Shown: piece after piece, positions 53,210 to 64,000 of the stretch
Layout: each line of letters begins with the position of its first letter
Numbering within the stretch: the stretch's first letter is position 1
Notes under the pieces: model-generated
Told to the model about the DNA's origin: nothing
Databases searched by the model: none
What the model saw: only the letters and a program-made list of their open reading frames with translations
Translations under genes and position numbers: made by a program
Assembly (NCBI GenBank): GCA_022495005.1
Contig: JAGYXB010002034.1
Coordinates: 496,001-560,000, forward strand
Source: Rhyacophila brunnea
Taxonomy: Eukaryota; Arthropoda; Insecta; Trichoptera; Rhyacophilidae
Direction of reading: 5' to 3'
Length of the DNA stretch: 64,000 nt

Positions 53210-54862
53210 ATATAATATATTATCTTACACACAACAGTAAAACGGAACACACGAAGCAATAATGATACAATAAAGAAGAAGATCATTTACTGCAGTGCTC
53301 GAGTGGTTGAACGAATGTATTGAACATGTAAGTAAATAGAAGAACTACTAGGAGAGAATGAATCGAGAAGTTGGCTTTAAAAAAATTAACGTGAAAAGTG
53401 TCACAATTTTTTGTGTGTTGGTTGGGGACACGAAACTGGATCATGCTCAATAGTTTGGGGCAGTCGTAGATACATATTTAAATTTTGGTGGTAACTATGT
53501 ATTAATATTATGCGATACAATATAACATTTTAACATCGGCACATCCGATGTTTTAACACCTCAATGATGATGTATTATTTACCATTACACTACTGAAGTG
53601 TAAGGCGTGATTGACAGTAGAAGACGATGAGAAGTAAGTTGTATATAATTCGACTACTGCAACATTTATGGTAAGTACCATCTTTGGAAAGTCGACGTTT
53701 TCTATCTGATAAATATTTTCTTTTCAAAATTATCAATGGTTTTGTTGACTCGCCAAACCTACCTACTCGAAAGGGTGGGTTTCCATCGTCCATCAAGATT
53801 TACGCGAAACCAAACTTTGTACCATGTCAGTCGTATCTATTCTAATTATGCGCAAAACTTTTTTATTCGGCGCTCTTTCAATAATTCACCTGTTTCGTTT
53901 AAACGCGAAATCTCCAAAATTTTGTATAATATTGATCGAATTTTTAAATGTTGTGTTTTTTTCCTTTCTTATTATTCTCTTTTTTCTGTTCTATCTTAGA
54001 TCACCCATATTATGTGTAAATTTCAATAATTCTTAACACACTTATAATGTAAATATATATACTTTTAAAAATGTTACTTTTTTATTTATAGTTAATTATT
54101 CATTATTTTTCCTTATTTTTATTATGTAATTTCTTTATATTTATGTTCTTCTTACTTTTTAACTTGTTAGGCTTAACTATATTATAATTTATATATGGCC
54201 ACTTTGCTAGTTGCAATAACTTTTCACTATTATATTTTTAAACATATTTTTGTAATCAAAATGTAACTGTTTGTTTTAATAAATAAAAATATATAATGGC
54301 TAAACCAATTCTGTCAAAGGTTGGATGAGATCTATAGAATGTTATAAAATCAATAATATGGAATGAATCTACGATTATGAAAATTAGGGACTCCTTCATT
54401 CGGCAATAGGTCAATCCCGATCGATGATAATTAAAATACATACATGACATTTCAGGTTGCATTGCCGCCAGGATCCGTTTGCCATTGTCGCGTTTACATG
54501 CAACGGTATTTTCTCCGTGCAAGCGAGCATTTTCTCTCACCGGCTGGTGAGTGACTCGTTGGGCCCGGTTGCGTAAGTTCTAAAATATTCGTGTTTCGGC
54601 GTTCACCGAAATTGGAAAGTAAAAATTTTGTGTGTGCGTTTTTTTTCTGCCCGCTCATACTACCTATCCAATCCTGTCGTATGGCAGAGATTTGCAAAGT
54701 GTGGTGCGCAGGTACCCAGCACTGGATTACAAAAAGTATAAGATAGGAGTTGATAGAGGAGATAGGAGAGGTAATAGAATTGAACGCTACGGACAATGAT
54801 TGGCCGCAGACAAAAACAACGTTAGATAAGTTTTAATACACGATTTTACGAAAAATATATTT
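53210..54862. other. AT-rich non-coding stretch
   Basis: Several frames of 60-100 codons overlap on both strands and none shows a known motif. Nothing else supported. Confidence 0.4.
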
Positions 54863-54865
54863 TAT

Positions 54866-55020
54866 TATCAGCTGGAGTTGATCCAGTGGTGGATGAAGGC
54901 CTCCCCATGATTCCTCCTCTCTTCTTTGCCCCTAGTTCTTAGCTGACAAATACATCCATTGAACTTTATGAGTTCGTCTAACCCCACCCTTACCAACGGA
55001 TTTTAGGGCGTCCCTGTAGT
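54866..55020 (-). pseudogene. Degenerate LINE tail
   Basis: TTGATCCAGTGGTGGATGAA GGCCTCCCC at the left and ATTTTAGGGCGTCCCTG at the right match the 48.8-kb LINE tail, with indels that break the frame. Confidence 0.55.
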
Positions 55021-55070
55021 CAACTATTCAAATATATATTATATTACAAAACGCCTGAGTGAGGCAGTTT

Positions 55071-55307
55071 ACCATATCCGATCCTAATAAGATCATAATA
55101 TTATGGGCTTCCACAGAGTGAAGGTTTGTATTAACAGATTTTTTGTTTTTACGAGAAATGGATGTTAGCCACTGGCTCAACCTATTACGTCCATATTCTG
55201 ACTCAAACACAATTTGAAAAATAATATGTGTATTTGCTAGACCCAGGTTTCGAACCTGATACTCACGACATTATGGACGACGATTAAGCCGCTTGGCCAT
55301 CGTGGGC
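55071..55307 (-). mobile_element. SINE1 copy
   Basis: Full-length with about 10 percent visible differences from the 33.9-kb copy. The B box region reads GGTTTCGAACCTG on the plus strand. Confidence 0.72.
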
Positions 55308-55309
55308 AA

Positions 55310-55790
55310 TATATAGCTGTTGGCAATGACATTCTAAATCGACGAAATCGGTCCTGGTCATAATAAAAATAAACGAATTTCTAAACTTTTAGATATTAAA
55401 ATACTCATTTTTCTAAAAAAAAAAAATAAGTGATGGTATAAAATATAATTATTATTTTACTAGTTCAAATTAATCACAATATACAGTACTTAACATATAC
55501 ATAAATATCAATGATATATGTATAAGTATACAGATACGATTTTTATTGATATTTTTAATAATAATATTTGGTAAACGATATCATAGAAAACAAACAATTT
55601 CCAATTCTTAATTCCAGTTCGACATAGATGTCTATTTATTTTATGATTGGGTACTGTAGGATTAATTTGTTTCGAATTACCAAATAACTAAAATGCATCT
55701 AGTAAGATCCCAATAAATTTATCCCAATACAAGCATACGATAGAAGTGAAACTTTTTGTGTGTGTGTTTAATAACACCCGGGTCATATCA
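55310..55790. other. AT-rich non-coding stretch
   Basis: Nothing recognised. Confidence 0.4.
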
Positions 55791-55794
55791 TAAG

Positions 55795-56005
55795 AGGCAG
55801 ATGCCTCAGGCCTCACGATTTTAGGGGCATCATTCGACGATACTCTTCCTTTGATGCAAATAACGCAATCTATTCGTCTGAAGACTTAAAAGGGGCCCTC
55901 GAAATGGTTAAAACCAGTCACACAATCATTATGATTAATTAATTATTAATTCATGTGCACTATTTATATCGAATCTTCACTGCCTACCTCCACCCTTCGC
56001 CACTC
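55795..56005 (+). repeat. Fam-E copy followed by a hAT-B right end
   Basis: CAGATGCCTCAGGCC, ATTTTAGGGGCATCATTCG and GGGGCCCTCGAAATGG define Fam-E. 55960-56005 ends with CTGCCTACCTCCACCCTTCG of hAT-B. Confidence 0.58.
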
Positions 56006-56023
56006 CTATGTAGAAACCAGAGA

Positions 56024-56458
56024 GTTGGAGCGGACCCTTTTTTGAGTTGCTCCGCTTCGGGACCTAATACTTGCTACAGCTCCGCTCTGGGTAAAAAGTT
56101 TTAATACGTGTTATAATATGTACTTATAAAAATGTTACAAAAATAAGTAAGTAGTTTTGAAATAATGTTTATTATTCTTCATCTTCCTTTTCGTTATTAA
56201 TTCTATTAAACAAAATTCCGACAGCAAATCGTATTTCATTATCTGCCTCTTCTGTCAAAAAAAGTGAGGTTATTTATCCACACGGTGATCAATTCATCAA
56301 TTCCAGTGTTGCAAAGTCTCAAATATAATATATCATTGGATTCTAAAATGAAAATTTAATAATAAAAAACATCCAGAGCAGTGGAGAACTACAAATTTTC
56401 GGTGCTCCGGCTCCGGGTAAAACCCCATGGCTCCACTGCTCCGCGCTACTGCTCCAAC
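56024..56458. mobile_element. GTTGGAGC-ended TIR element
   Basis: Starts GTTGGAGCGG and ends with its inverse GCTCCAAC. Both termini are full of GCTCCGC/GGAGC words, a layout seen in some hAT elements, but no TSD is visible and there is no transposase. Confidence 0.45.
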
Positions 56459-56459
56459 G

Positions 56460-56868
56460 TTTTCGTTAAAACAGGCAATGCAAATGGGCTTCCCGCAAAA
56501 AAAGTTAGATATTCGTCCGTATTCTCTTCATGATACCTGATTGCCTGAGGCACCTAGCCAAAAAATACGTGATACTACTTTCTACCTAACCAACACTGCT
56601 TATAGAAATAAAATTATATCTCTCTACGAGCGTTGAGTTACGTCAATCCAACAATTTTATAGCTAATAGTTATGTCTATTATTACTACGTTTATTGCATG
56701 CAGAAAAAAACAGCCAAGTAGCTTTCTGACTATCAAACATAAATAAATGGGTGTTAAAAAATTAAGGAATCGATACGTGGTTATTGGTTGGATATTGCCA
56801 ATCGATAATAATATGCTACAACTAGATTTATACTATGAGAATTGATTGAAGTAAATATGCGAAGCAAT
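56460..56868. other. Non-coding stretch
   Basis: Nothing recognised. Confidence 0.35.
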
Positions 56869-56948
56869 TTTATGCACAAGGCGGCTATCGACGGTAGTTT
56901 ATCATAATATTTATGTATTGAGGCGGTTAATTGTTGCAATAATTAAAC

Positions 56949-57998
56949 CAGGGGTAGTCAACCTGGTCCCTACCGCCCACTATTCTGCCCTTCTTAAGAA
57001 GAAGGCAGTAACTGACTCTCACACACTTTTGAGATAAATGACATAATGTGTTTTTTCTCAAAAAAAATTCTCACTGTGAATTAATAAAAAACGGTGGTAA
57101 TTTTTATTAGTAGGAAGTTAAAATACAAACAAAGTAATAATAAACAAGCAGTAACTGCAATGAATATGTGCAATTACTGCCTTTTTGCTAAAAAAAAATG
57201 TATTATTTTAGAAGATGTCTATTTTTTCACTAAGGATTTTAACGGTATTTTAGTGATAATACTGATTTTAAAGTGAACAGAATACATAGCTTTCAAAATT
57301 ACCTAACGGATGGCATTCATAACTCAATTTCACAAATTTTGCGAGTTACTGCCTTTTTCCTTAGAAGGGCGTTCTAGTTTTTTATGGTAGGCGGTAGGGG
57401 TTTAAAAAAATTAGATACCTATGTTGAAGAAAGTAAACATAAGTTCGATAGTGGTGGATATGAAAACCCATGGCAAAATAAAAAAATGCCTGTCTTATAT
57501 CCAAATATGTGGAAAATGATGTTCAGTTTATTGATACCTTTCCCTACTTCATATCTTGTGGAATCAGGCTTTAGTGCTGTTAATCATATTGTGACCAAAT
57601 AAAGAAACTGCCTGAATATTTCCGAAACAGGAGACCTTCCTTTGTTCCTCATAAAAATTGAGCCAGATATCCAGTATTTAGTTTCGCAGAGTTAGCCTCA
57701 GGGATCTCATTAATTAATTAAATGTAATGCTTTAAAGTATACATAAAAAGATAGATTTAACTACACAAAGTTGTTTTATAAAGATTTATTCTGCCAAACT
57801 TAGCGAAAGTCTGACATACAAGTATTTGGTAAGTAATTATTATTATATGCTTTAACTTGCTGTAATTCTGCATTATAAATTTTATAAAGTAAAGTTACTT
57901 CCCTACTTGATAAATCACCATTACTGTGGAACCGGTGGGCGGTTAGAAAATTTTACTACTTTAGTGGGCGATAAGTATAAAAAGGTTGACTAGCCCTA
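56949..57998 (+). mobile_element. hAT element with ZBED-like transposase relic
   Basis: Left end CAGGGGTAGTCAACCTGG and right end GGTTGACTAGCCCTA are inverted, with GCCCAC/GTGGGC motifs just inside. The flanking 8 bp no longer match, so it is old or lost one junction. It is 1,050 bp long and encodes only the transposase C-terminus. Confidence 0.75.
57384..57693 (+). pseudogene. hAT transposase C-terminus (ZBED5-like), one stop
   Basis: The frame contains YPNMWKMMFSLLIPFPTSYL followed by VESGFSAVNHIVTK, which is the dimerisation-domain core (FPTSYLVESGFSAV) of ZBED5/SCAND3-type hAT transposases. An in-frame TAA at 57600-57602 interrupts it. The same frame then continues RNCLNISETGDLPLFLIKIE PDIQYLVSQS to a TAG near 57691. 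The rest of the transposase is missing. The methionine at 57384 is only the first in the open stretch and not a real start. Confidence 0.8.
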
Positions 57999-58039
57999 GA
58001 CTCTAAGCGGTTAACTTGTTGCTTATGATGAGAAACAAT

Positions 58040-58460
58040 AATAATTTATATTATAAAATGATTCTTTCTACCACAGAATATAATAATATGATATAAATGC
58101 GAAAGCCAGTCGATATCGACCACTGCTTCGAATCTGGTTAAGGTGTAGTATTTTATAGTATATCAGGCTATAGAACACAAGAAAATCAAAACGCACCGAA
58201 TCTCTTCGAATATTACCAATATTGAATGCGCGTTTCGTTTACGTGACGAATTTTAATACATATTATGATAGATGATTATGAGCTAAGTACCCCATCTCCA
58301 CCCGTCATCTATAGCCGCGATTTGTGCACGGCTACCTTCCACGACACTATAAACGTGTTAGAATGCAAAGATTTTAGTTCTATACTTAATTGTTCCGAAA
58401 CGAAGTTGCATGGAACTGATTTTCTCTATACTATCTCCGCACCGCATCGATATTTAGGAT
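58040..58460. repeat. Non-coding stretch with a Fam-F piece
   Basis: 58215-58275 (GAATGCGCGTTTCGTTTACG TGACGAATTTTAATAC) belongs to Fam-F. The remainder is unassigned. Confidence 0.45.
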
Positions 58461-58467
58461 CATGACC

Positions 58468-58872
58468 GAAAACTTGTACGTATGCAGTTCACCGTATCAC
58501 ACTTCACCGTGAAATGTTGTATCGGAAATATATGGCCGTATATTAAAGACTGTCTAACCTCTTTGAGTCGTACAGTACTGACATAAAATTCATGTCTAAA
58601 TAAAACGCGGTTCTTGTCGGTTTTCACTTTACAGGAAGCCAGCAGCAAACAAATTTTGAAAATAGCCGATATACTGGATTATTTGTTAGGTTAGGTTTCA
58701 TTCTTAAATTCATGAATTTTGCCAAAATCAGCTATGAAAATTGAATTAATATTCATATTGAATCTAATAAAACTGGAGACCATATAGTATACGGTCATCT
58801 CTTTCCGATAAGAAAGCTCACGGCGAACTGTGCCACGGTAGAATGTTTTACGTACAATTTACATGTAATCAT
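58468..58872 (-). mobile_element. Fam-A copy
   Basis: From ACTTGTACGTATGCAGTTC to CAATTTACATGTAATC, with TTAGGTTAGG near 58686. Orientation as in 26634-27045. No TSD seen. Confidence 0.7.
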
Positions 58873-58879
58873 TTAGGTT

Positions 58880-59198
58880 CAGTCCCCCGTTTTTTTCAAC
58901 ATGTTTGGATTGGATGGTAATTGCATACCTATATCATTTTAATGTTGTGATTATCTTACAAGACTGTCAGAGACGTATTGCGAAGGAGTCATGAAACGAG
59001 TAATATGCTAATTTCTTAGTATCCATTGGATACTCTTTTAAACACATTTATTATGACTAACAAACTCTCTAATAAAATTCTCTCCAAGTAAAATCATACA
59101 ATATATTGAAAAATAATAAGATAATAATAAGAAGTCTTCTCCAGATTATGGTGCCGTCTATATACATGAACGTTATTAGACAAAAACACTAATAAGAC
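58880..59198. other. Non-coding stretch
   Basis: Nothing recognised. Confidence 0.35.
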
Positions 59199-59202
59199 TA
59201 AT

Positions 59203-59390
59203 GATTAAGATCATATGGGCCTCCACAGAGTGGGCAGATTAACAGATTTTTGTTTTTACGAGAAATGGATGTTAGCCACTTGCTCAACCTATCACGTCCA
59301 TACTCTGACTCAAGCACAAATTGAAAAACAATATGTGTACTTGCCAGACCCAGGACTTGAGCCTGAGACCCACGACGTTATAGGCCGCCG
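59203..59390 (-). mobile_element. SINE1 copy, truncated in the tRNA head
   Basis: Contains ATCATATGGGCCTCCACAGA and the inverted B box region CCAGGACTTGAGCCTG. The A-box side stops near 59390. Confidence 0.68.
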
Positions 59391-59394
59391 AAGT

Positions 59395-59820
59395 AATAAT
59401 TTCAAACAATATTTCGTCTATTTACGTTCTCACTGTAATATTGAAGAAGATTATAAAATAAATATTACACATTATATATTCAAGACGTTCACATTATAAT
59501 ATGCGAAAAGGAAAAAACAGTGAATAAAAGTATTAAAAATATTTAAACAAAAACTTCGTAACAAGAAGATGCAACATACATATCAAAATACATATGTATG
59601 GAAGTACACCGAGTGATATTGTTATTTTAAGAATTCACAAAACAACACTGACCTCACGCAAGTGGAATAATCAGTATGACATTAAAAAAGAATAATATTG
59701 TGTATTGATCACAGAACAAATTAATAAAATGGAAAGACGAACTCCAGTCGCCATAGACCAAGATTTTGAAGTCAGTTTTTGTTTATGTCCATTAAACTCA
59801 AGCAATACAAAGACCCCTGG
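59395..59820. other. Non-coding stretch
   Basis: No gene recognised. Confidence 0.35.
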
Positions 59821-59824
59821 ACGT

Positions 59825-60035
59825 CCTCAAATATTACCTATATTGAATACGCGTTTCGTTTACGTCACGAATTTTAATGCACATTATGATATAAGTACGT
59901 AAGTAATGAAAATAACAGATTCTTTAACAAGTAGTGTTTAAATTTATCCCATGTTTCTCCACATTCGAGAATTGTACCTTCTTATATCCAGAAGGTAACC
60001 CACTTCCCTTATTCTCGAGTTTCCTGGTTTTGACC
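59825..60035 (+). repeat. Fam-F dispersed repeat
   Basis: ACGCGTTTCGTTTACG, TTATCCCATGTTTCTCCACA and CCAGAAGGTAACCCAC follow the 31485-31720 copy. Confidence 0.55.
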
Positions 60036-60039
60036 AAGC

Positions 60040-61100
60040 GACTCCTGTACAGTAATAGTACATTTTACAGTCAATTTAATGAATAACACTAGTGGATGTT
60101 TCATTTAATCAATAATTACTTATTAATGAAGTAACCATAAAGTAAACAAATAAATGGTCGTGTCCACGGAAGAAAACAGTTTAGGTACTCGTATTTTTAA
60201 TAAATACGTCTGTTTCATAATATGGATTAAAGTTTTTGACGTAAATTTAACGCGTATTCAATATTAAAAGACAGTTGGCGCAAGAATGCTCCTATTGTTT
60301 CGTTGTGTTGTTTAATTTTTCAAGTACCGACCTAACTTCATTAAAATATCTGAATAAATCTGAATCTGAAATAATCTGAATAAATATCTGAAAAATATCT
60401 GAATGAATAAAAATTATTTTGAGTACATTTAAAGCTAAAAAGAAGCTAATAAAAACGCCATAAGCTAGATGCATTTTTTGCAAGCTAGATGACTATCAAA
60501 AAATGTTAGATCTGGCAAGAAAAATGCTAAGTTGGCAACGCTGATGCTGATCTATGCAATAAATAAATTTAATATTTATAATGTTAACTTCTGAATAATG
60601 GTCAAATGAAATTTAAATCAAAATATGGCAAAACATAAAACAACCAATGACATAATTTATTGTCAGTAATATAAAATCAACATTTTGTTGTTTATATTTA
60701 TTTGTTTATTGCACATAAGTGTAATTAATTATTACACTATGTACCTATGTAATAATAAATTATTTAAAAAAAACATTTTCGTCAAACAACTTTCTCCGAT
60801 ATTAAATTTGCCTGCCCCTGTCATTAATAACAATTATGATCAGGTCGCAATGAGAAATTTTGTAGACATATTAAATTTGACTGTACAATATATATTTTAA
60901 ATTATGACAATCAGATTAATGTATTTACCTAGCTGCTAGTACATATTATTATAATTATATTATAGTGCATACTATCATAAAAAATCATGTAAAAATACGC
61001 AACTAAAAATCTATAAACAGGTATTTATATTAGCCAATTTTTTTACTGCATTATCTGTCAATATAGTAATTATTCCATAAAATTTAATACTTCATAGTTC
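60040..61100. other. AT-rich non-coding stretch
   Basis: Includes a degenerate ATCTGAATAAAT simple repeat near 60345-60405 and, at 60440-60545, the repeat shared with 9402-9512. Confidence 0.45.
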
Positions 61101-61104
61101 CAGT

Positions 61105-62075
61105 GTTGTCCAGGTGGAGGTAGGCTGCCAAGATTCGACATCAATAGTACAAGCTAAATTTTGTCAGTCATACTTATTTGTTTTCATTGAACTAAGAATA
61201 CAATTTACAGGGGTCTAGGACGATTTGGCACCGGGACAACTGGACGCCACGGAATTCGAAAATAAATAGACATTAGGTACTTATAGGTACTTTAAAAAAA
61301 TATTTAATATTAATATTTATATTTAAATGATTATATAATGATTTAATAGTTGGTGAGAATGTAAATTTGCAGACGTAAATAATGATTTAATCGTGCATAT
61401 GTTTAAGTTCCAACGAAAAAAGAGTTTATTATTTTATATAAAGCCTTAGGCATGGTAATTCTCAATCCGCAATGAAGAATACATTATGCTAAGAGTAAAA
61501 TGAATTAAAACTACTAAGTAGTAGATAGAAACTAATTAAAATACCTCGTCTACGTTCTGTATACGTGTCTACGACAGTGCGGCATCCATTTGTCCGGAGT
61601 CCAGTCGTCCCATTCCCAATTTACAGATGGTGCTGGTTGGTTTTTTAAATTCTATTAAACCCTGACTAAACCAAACTATAATAGTTTAGGCGTGCTATGG
61701 GCGGAGCGATCCAATAAAAATAGTACACATTGTTTCAGTCATACTTATTTGTTTTCGTTGAATTAATAATACATATTACATATGGCGATGGTTAGTTTTT
61801 TAAGTTCATTAAGCCCTGCCTAAACCAAACCATAAGAGATAAATAATATATTCTTCTATGTATAAATTATTTAATACTATGTACTTATAATTTAATGGCA
61901 TAATTTTGGATATTTTATGGATAGACTACTATTTTTCTACTATTATTTAATATTGGCTTTGTTTACGCAGGGTTTAATTGATTTTAAAATCTAACCAATA
62001 CTATCTGCATATTGTAGTGTAGTTTCAATGAGAACAAATATGTATGCCTGACAAAGTTTAATGTGCACTATTTAT
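61105..62075 (+). mobile_element. hAT-B copy with nested MULE-like MITE
   Basis: Starts near CAGGTGGAGGTAGGCTG and follows hAT-B to GTGCACTATTTATAATATG, where the right terminus is replaced by other sequence. The MITE at 61211-61617 interrupts it. Confidence 0.65.
61211..61617. mobile_element. MULE-like MITE, 9-bp TSD, nested in hAT-B
   Basis: Ends GGGTCTAGGACGATTTGGC and TCGTCCCATTCCC as in 41424-41678. AATTTACAG stands at 61202-61210 and 61618-61626. It is about 150 bp longer than the other copy because of an extra internal AT-rich segment. Confidence 0.78.
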
Positions 62076-62079
62076 AATA

Positions 62080-62588
62080 TGTCGGACATATTATTATATA
62101 TCCAAAGGACGTCACTACCTCTTAAACATTTTAATTAAAAACTTAAAATTTAGTAAATGATTACTGAAAATGATTCATTACGATATGTGAGAGTCAAGAT
62201 TGTAATGCAGGTAGCACCCCCGTTTATTAAATAAATGCATGAAAAATGTATACAACAATATTATACTCACCCCTGAGTATCTAAAGAACTCCCAGTTTTC
62301 TGCCAACAATCCCGTCAGCAAACAAAAAATAAACCTAACTGTGAAATCCAAGGCAGTAATTTTTTTTATCAAGTAGGTATATTAGTCCTTTGTAATAATG
62401 TGTATTAACAAGCTATTCATCAATTTTATAGTCATATAAAATTTTATGAATAAAGATTGTATTTGATACGGTGATTACAAAGAAACTATCACATGTACGG
62501 TATGAAAAATTCCTTTTATAAGTATTAATAATTGTTAGAAAATAAAGACTTACTAGTGCTATACAACATAGTTGGGAGTGTAATGTAA
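62080..62588. other. Non-coding stretch
   Basis: Nothing recognised. Confidence 0.35.
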
Positions 62589-62589
62589 T

Positions 62590-62639
62590 TTATTTATTTA
62601 TGTCGGATCTTAACAGCCTACCTCCACCCTTCGCCGCTG
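62590..62639 (+). repeat. hAT-B right-end fragment
   Basis: TGTCGGATCTTAACAGCCTA CCTCCACCC followed by TTCGCCGCTG is the family terminus alone. Confidence 0.6.
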
Positions 62640-63510
62640 TTTTCTTCAGGTATTGTATAATCAGGAATTGATAAAATTAACAGTTCCACTGATATAACTT
62701 ATTTGATTCGAGATAAGCTTTAGAACTATTGAAAATTCTAAAGGACATTAATCATTTAAAATCATATCGTCAAACATTACGTGTAGTGATACAAAGTGGT
62801 CGAATGCTAGAATGTCTTTTCTAAAAGAGGGTCGATTACCGCATCTAGAAATTTCATATGTAGTTTTTTCAAAGTATGTTTAACTCCATAACTTGGAATT
62901 CAAATAGGTTGAGTGAATAGCTAAACACCACTTCCCGAAAAAAATCTGTTAAGAAAACTTTTCGGGAGGCGAAATTGTTGTACGAGGGGTTTATATATCA
63001 CGAAAAACAGCTGTGCAAGAGAAAGCGATGCAATATTTTTTATGCAAATACAGTTGACAATGGTAACCGTAAAAATAATCCTTGCCTAATTGCTGCGCAG
63101 TAGAAGAAATCGCATCTCAAATGTCAAAAAGAAGTGTAATCGTCAAAGTTAAAATGATTCACCCATAGACTATAGATACATCTAGACGCCACCCGTTGCA
63201 TTGCTAAATGAAGCTACGTGCCGTGCGTTTGGTTTGTGGGCGAGCGAACGCATTCGCCTACGAATGTTCGAGACCATAGACCAATTCGCTAGTGCTCGCC
63301 CAAAGTGGTCGCACTAGACGCTCAGAATTAAAATATAATTTTCTATTTTTTTACGTTATATAGTATTTTTAAGCGGTCAAAATGCAACCATTAGGTAAAG
63401 ATATCCATAATTTAAGTTACGAGTATTTTAAAGAAACACTAGGTCACTGATATTAAAATAAATAATAATATACAAATAAATTGTCACGAACATGTATCAA
63501 CTTACCTATG
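62640..63510. other. Non-coding stretch with a small GC-rich hairpin
   Basis: At about 63239-63301, GGGCGAGCGAACGCATTCG and the inverse end GCTCGCCC can pair. No gene is supported. Confidence 0.4.
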
Positions 63511-63519
63511 AAACGTAAT

Positions 63520-63758
63520 ACCATCTTCTTGCTTATCAGTACGGCTACCATATTTTAATACAACACGCAGAACCACCTTTCCTACTTAATTAACTAAAAA
63601 TATATACCACTGACTTAATGTTTAACACAAAAAAAAGCAAATTTAGCAACACGAACTCGCAGATTATCGATGCTACGTGAAGCGATTCACCACGATTTGC
63701 CAGCGATACTTTTGGAAACTGACTCAAAAATATGTAAACCTTTTATCTTACTCTAGCG
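63520..63758 (+). repeat. Fam-H copy 3 (left side)
   Basis: TATGAAACGTAATACCATC, TCAGTACGGCTACCA and TTTATCTTACTCTAGCG match the left part of copy 1. The last 8 bp CTCTAGCG correspond to the hAT target CTCTAACG of copy 1. Confidence 0.7.
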
Positions 63759-64000
63759 CAGGGGGGGGGCAAACTTTTTGGATAGAGGGCCAAATTCAAG
63801 AATTCAAAATGAGCGGCGGGCCGCAAGTAAAATACCATTTTTAGATATACACTATTAATTATCACGAAAAATAAACATTACAAAAAAATTAATGAGAAGA
63901 ATGAAACTGTTGTACTTACATTTTTTTAAATTCAGGTGTTAATTTTGTAGTTGATATTCTCAAAACTGCTTGTAAATGGGCATCGGAGATATTTGATCGT
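63759..64000 (-). mobile_element. Second copy of the 4-kb hAT, opposite orientation, cut by window end
   Basis: Starts CAGGGGGGGGGCAAACTTT, the inverse of the right end of the 4085-4812 element, and continues through the inverse of its GCGGCCCGCCGCTC block into the transposase tail. The other end is outside the window. Confidence 0.85.
63916..64000 (-). pseudogene. hAT transposase C-terminus (partial, runs off window)
   Basis: The minus-strand frame reads RSNISDAHLQAVLRISTTKL followed by TPEFKKM and a TAA at 63916-63918. It aligns residue for residue with the 4346-4684 fragment but stops earlier. The upstream part lies beyond 64000, so it is unknown whether this copy is fuller. Confidence 0.75.

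Larger units (their letters stand above)
56870..58035. mobile_element. Fam-M remnant carrying a nested hAT
   Basis: The left part reads GCACAAGGCGGCTATCGACG GTAGTTTATCAT as in 13948-14531. The right part after the hAT (GCGGTTAACTTGTTGC) resembles the Fam-M centre. The outer right end is lost. Confidence 0.55.

Overview
This is eukaryotic, visibly AT-rich, intergenic or intronic sequence. It looks arthropod, most likely insect: an R1-clade LINE, several RTE-like LINE tails, many hAT and PIF/Harbinger-type miniature elements, tRNA-derived SINEs, and interstitial arthropod-type telomere units (CCTAA)n inside one repeat family. The taxon cannot be fixed further from sequence alone. The style, with many TAGGTACCTAC-like and TATAATATTA-like tracts, resembles hemipterans such as aphids as well as Lepidoptera. 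I find no convincing host protein gene, rRNA or functional tRNA, and no bacterial operon. Every reading frame I can recognise belongs to a transposable element (TE).

Family names used below are mine. Fam-A: ~400 bp element carrying (CCTAA)n. hAT-B: nonautonomous hAT with ends CAGTGGCGAAGGGTGGAGG. Fam-G: GC-rich element beginning CATGGYCCCACA. Fam-H: unclassified repeat hosting a hAT. Fam-M: inverted-repeat MITE with ends TTCTATACACAAG. Fam-E and Fam-F: unclassified dispersed repeats. SINE1 and SINE2: tRNA-derived SINEs.

Layout. 1-15 kb: non-coding DNA with a Harbinger-like MITE (2.5 kb), a head-to-head SINE2 hairpin (2.7-3.0 kb), a hAT element with a perfect 8-bp target-site duplication (TSD) and a transposase C-terminus (4.1-4.8 kb), a second hAT (5.4-6.2 kb), Fam-G copies (7-8.4 kb), SINE1 (8.6 kb), another Harbinger-like MITE (10.1 kb), Fam-A (11.7 kb) and a hAT nested in Fam-M (13.9-14.5 kb). 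15-30 kb: a Fam-H copy that is empty for the 4-kb hAT but carries a LINE tail (15.1-15.8 kb), a CpG-rich island (18.3 kb), an RTE-like LINE 3' end with TSD (19.5-20.0 kb), a third Harbinger-like element (25.4-26.0 kb), Fam-A (26.6 kb) and a TTAA-flanked MITE (29.9-30.3 kb). 30-43 kb: hAT-B with a nested SINE1 (33.7-34.6 kb), a Fam-A copy split by an unknown coding fragment (34.7-35.2 kb), a near-perfect palindrome (35.4 kb), a pogo-like element (36.2 kb) and an unknown inverted-repeat element carrying a MULE-like MITE (41.3-42.0 kb). 43.2-48.05 kb: the core of the window, a four-layer nest of Fam-A, hAT-B, TTAA element and a nearly complete R1-clade LINE. 48-64 kb: SINE1 copies, LINE tails, a ZBED-like hAT relic in Fam-M (56.9-58.0 kb), hAT-B with a nested MULE-like MITE (61.1-62.1 kb), and a second copy of the 4-kb hAT running off the right edge in the opposite orientation.

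The elements do not act as a pathway. Their value is stratigraphic: TSDs and empty copies elsewhere in the window allow the order of insertions to be read directly.
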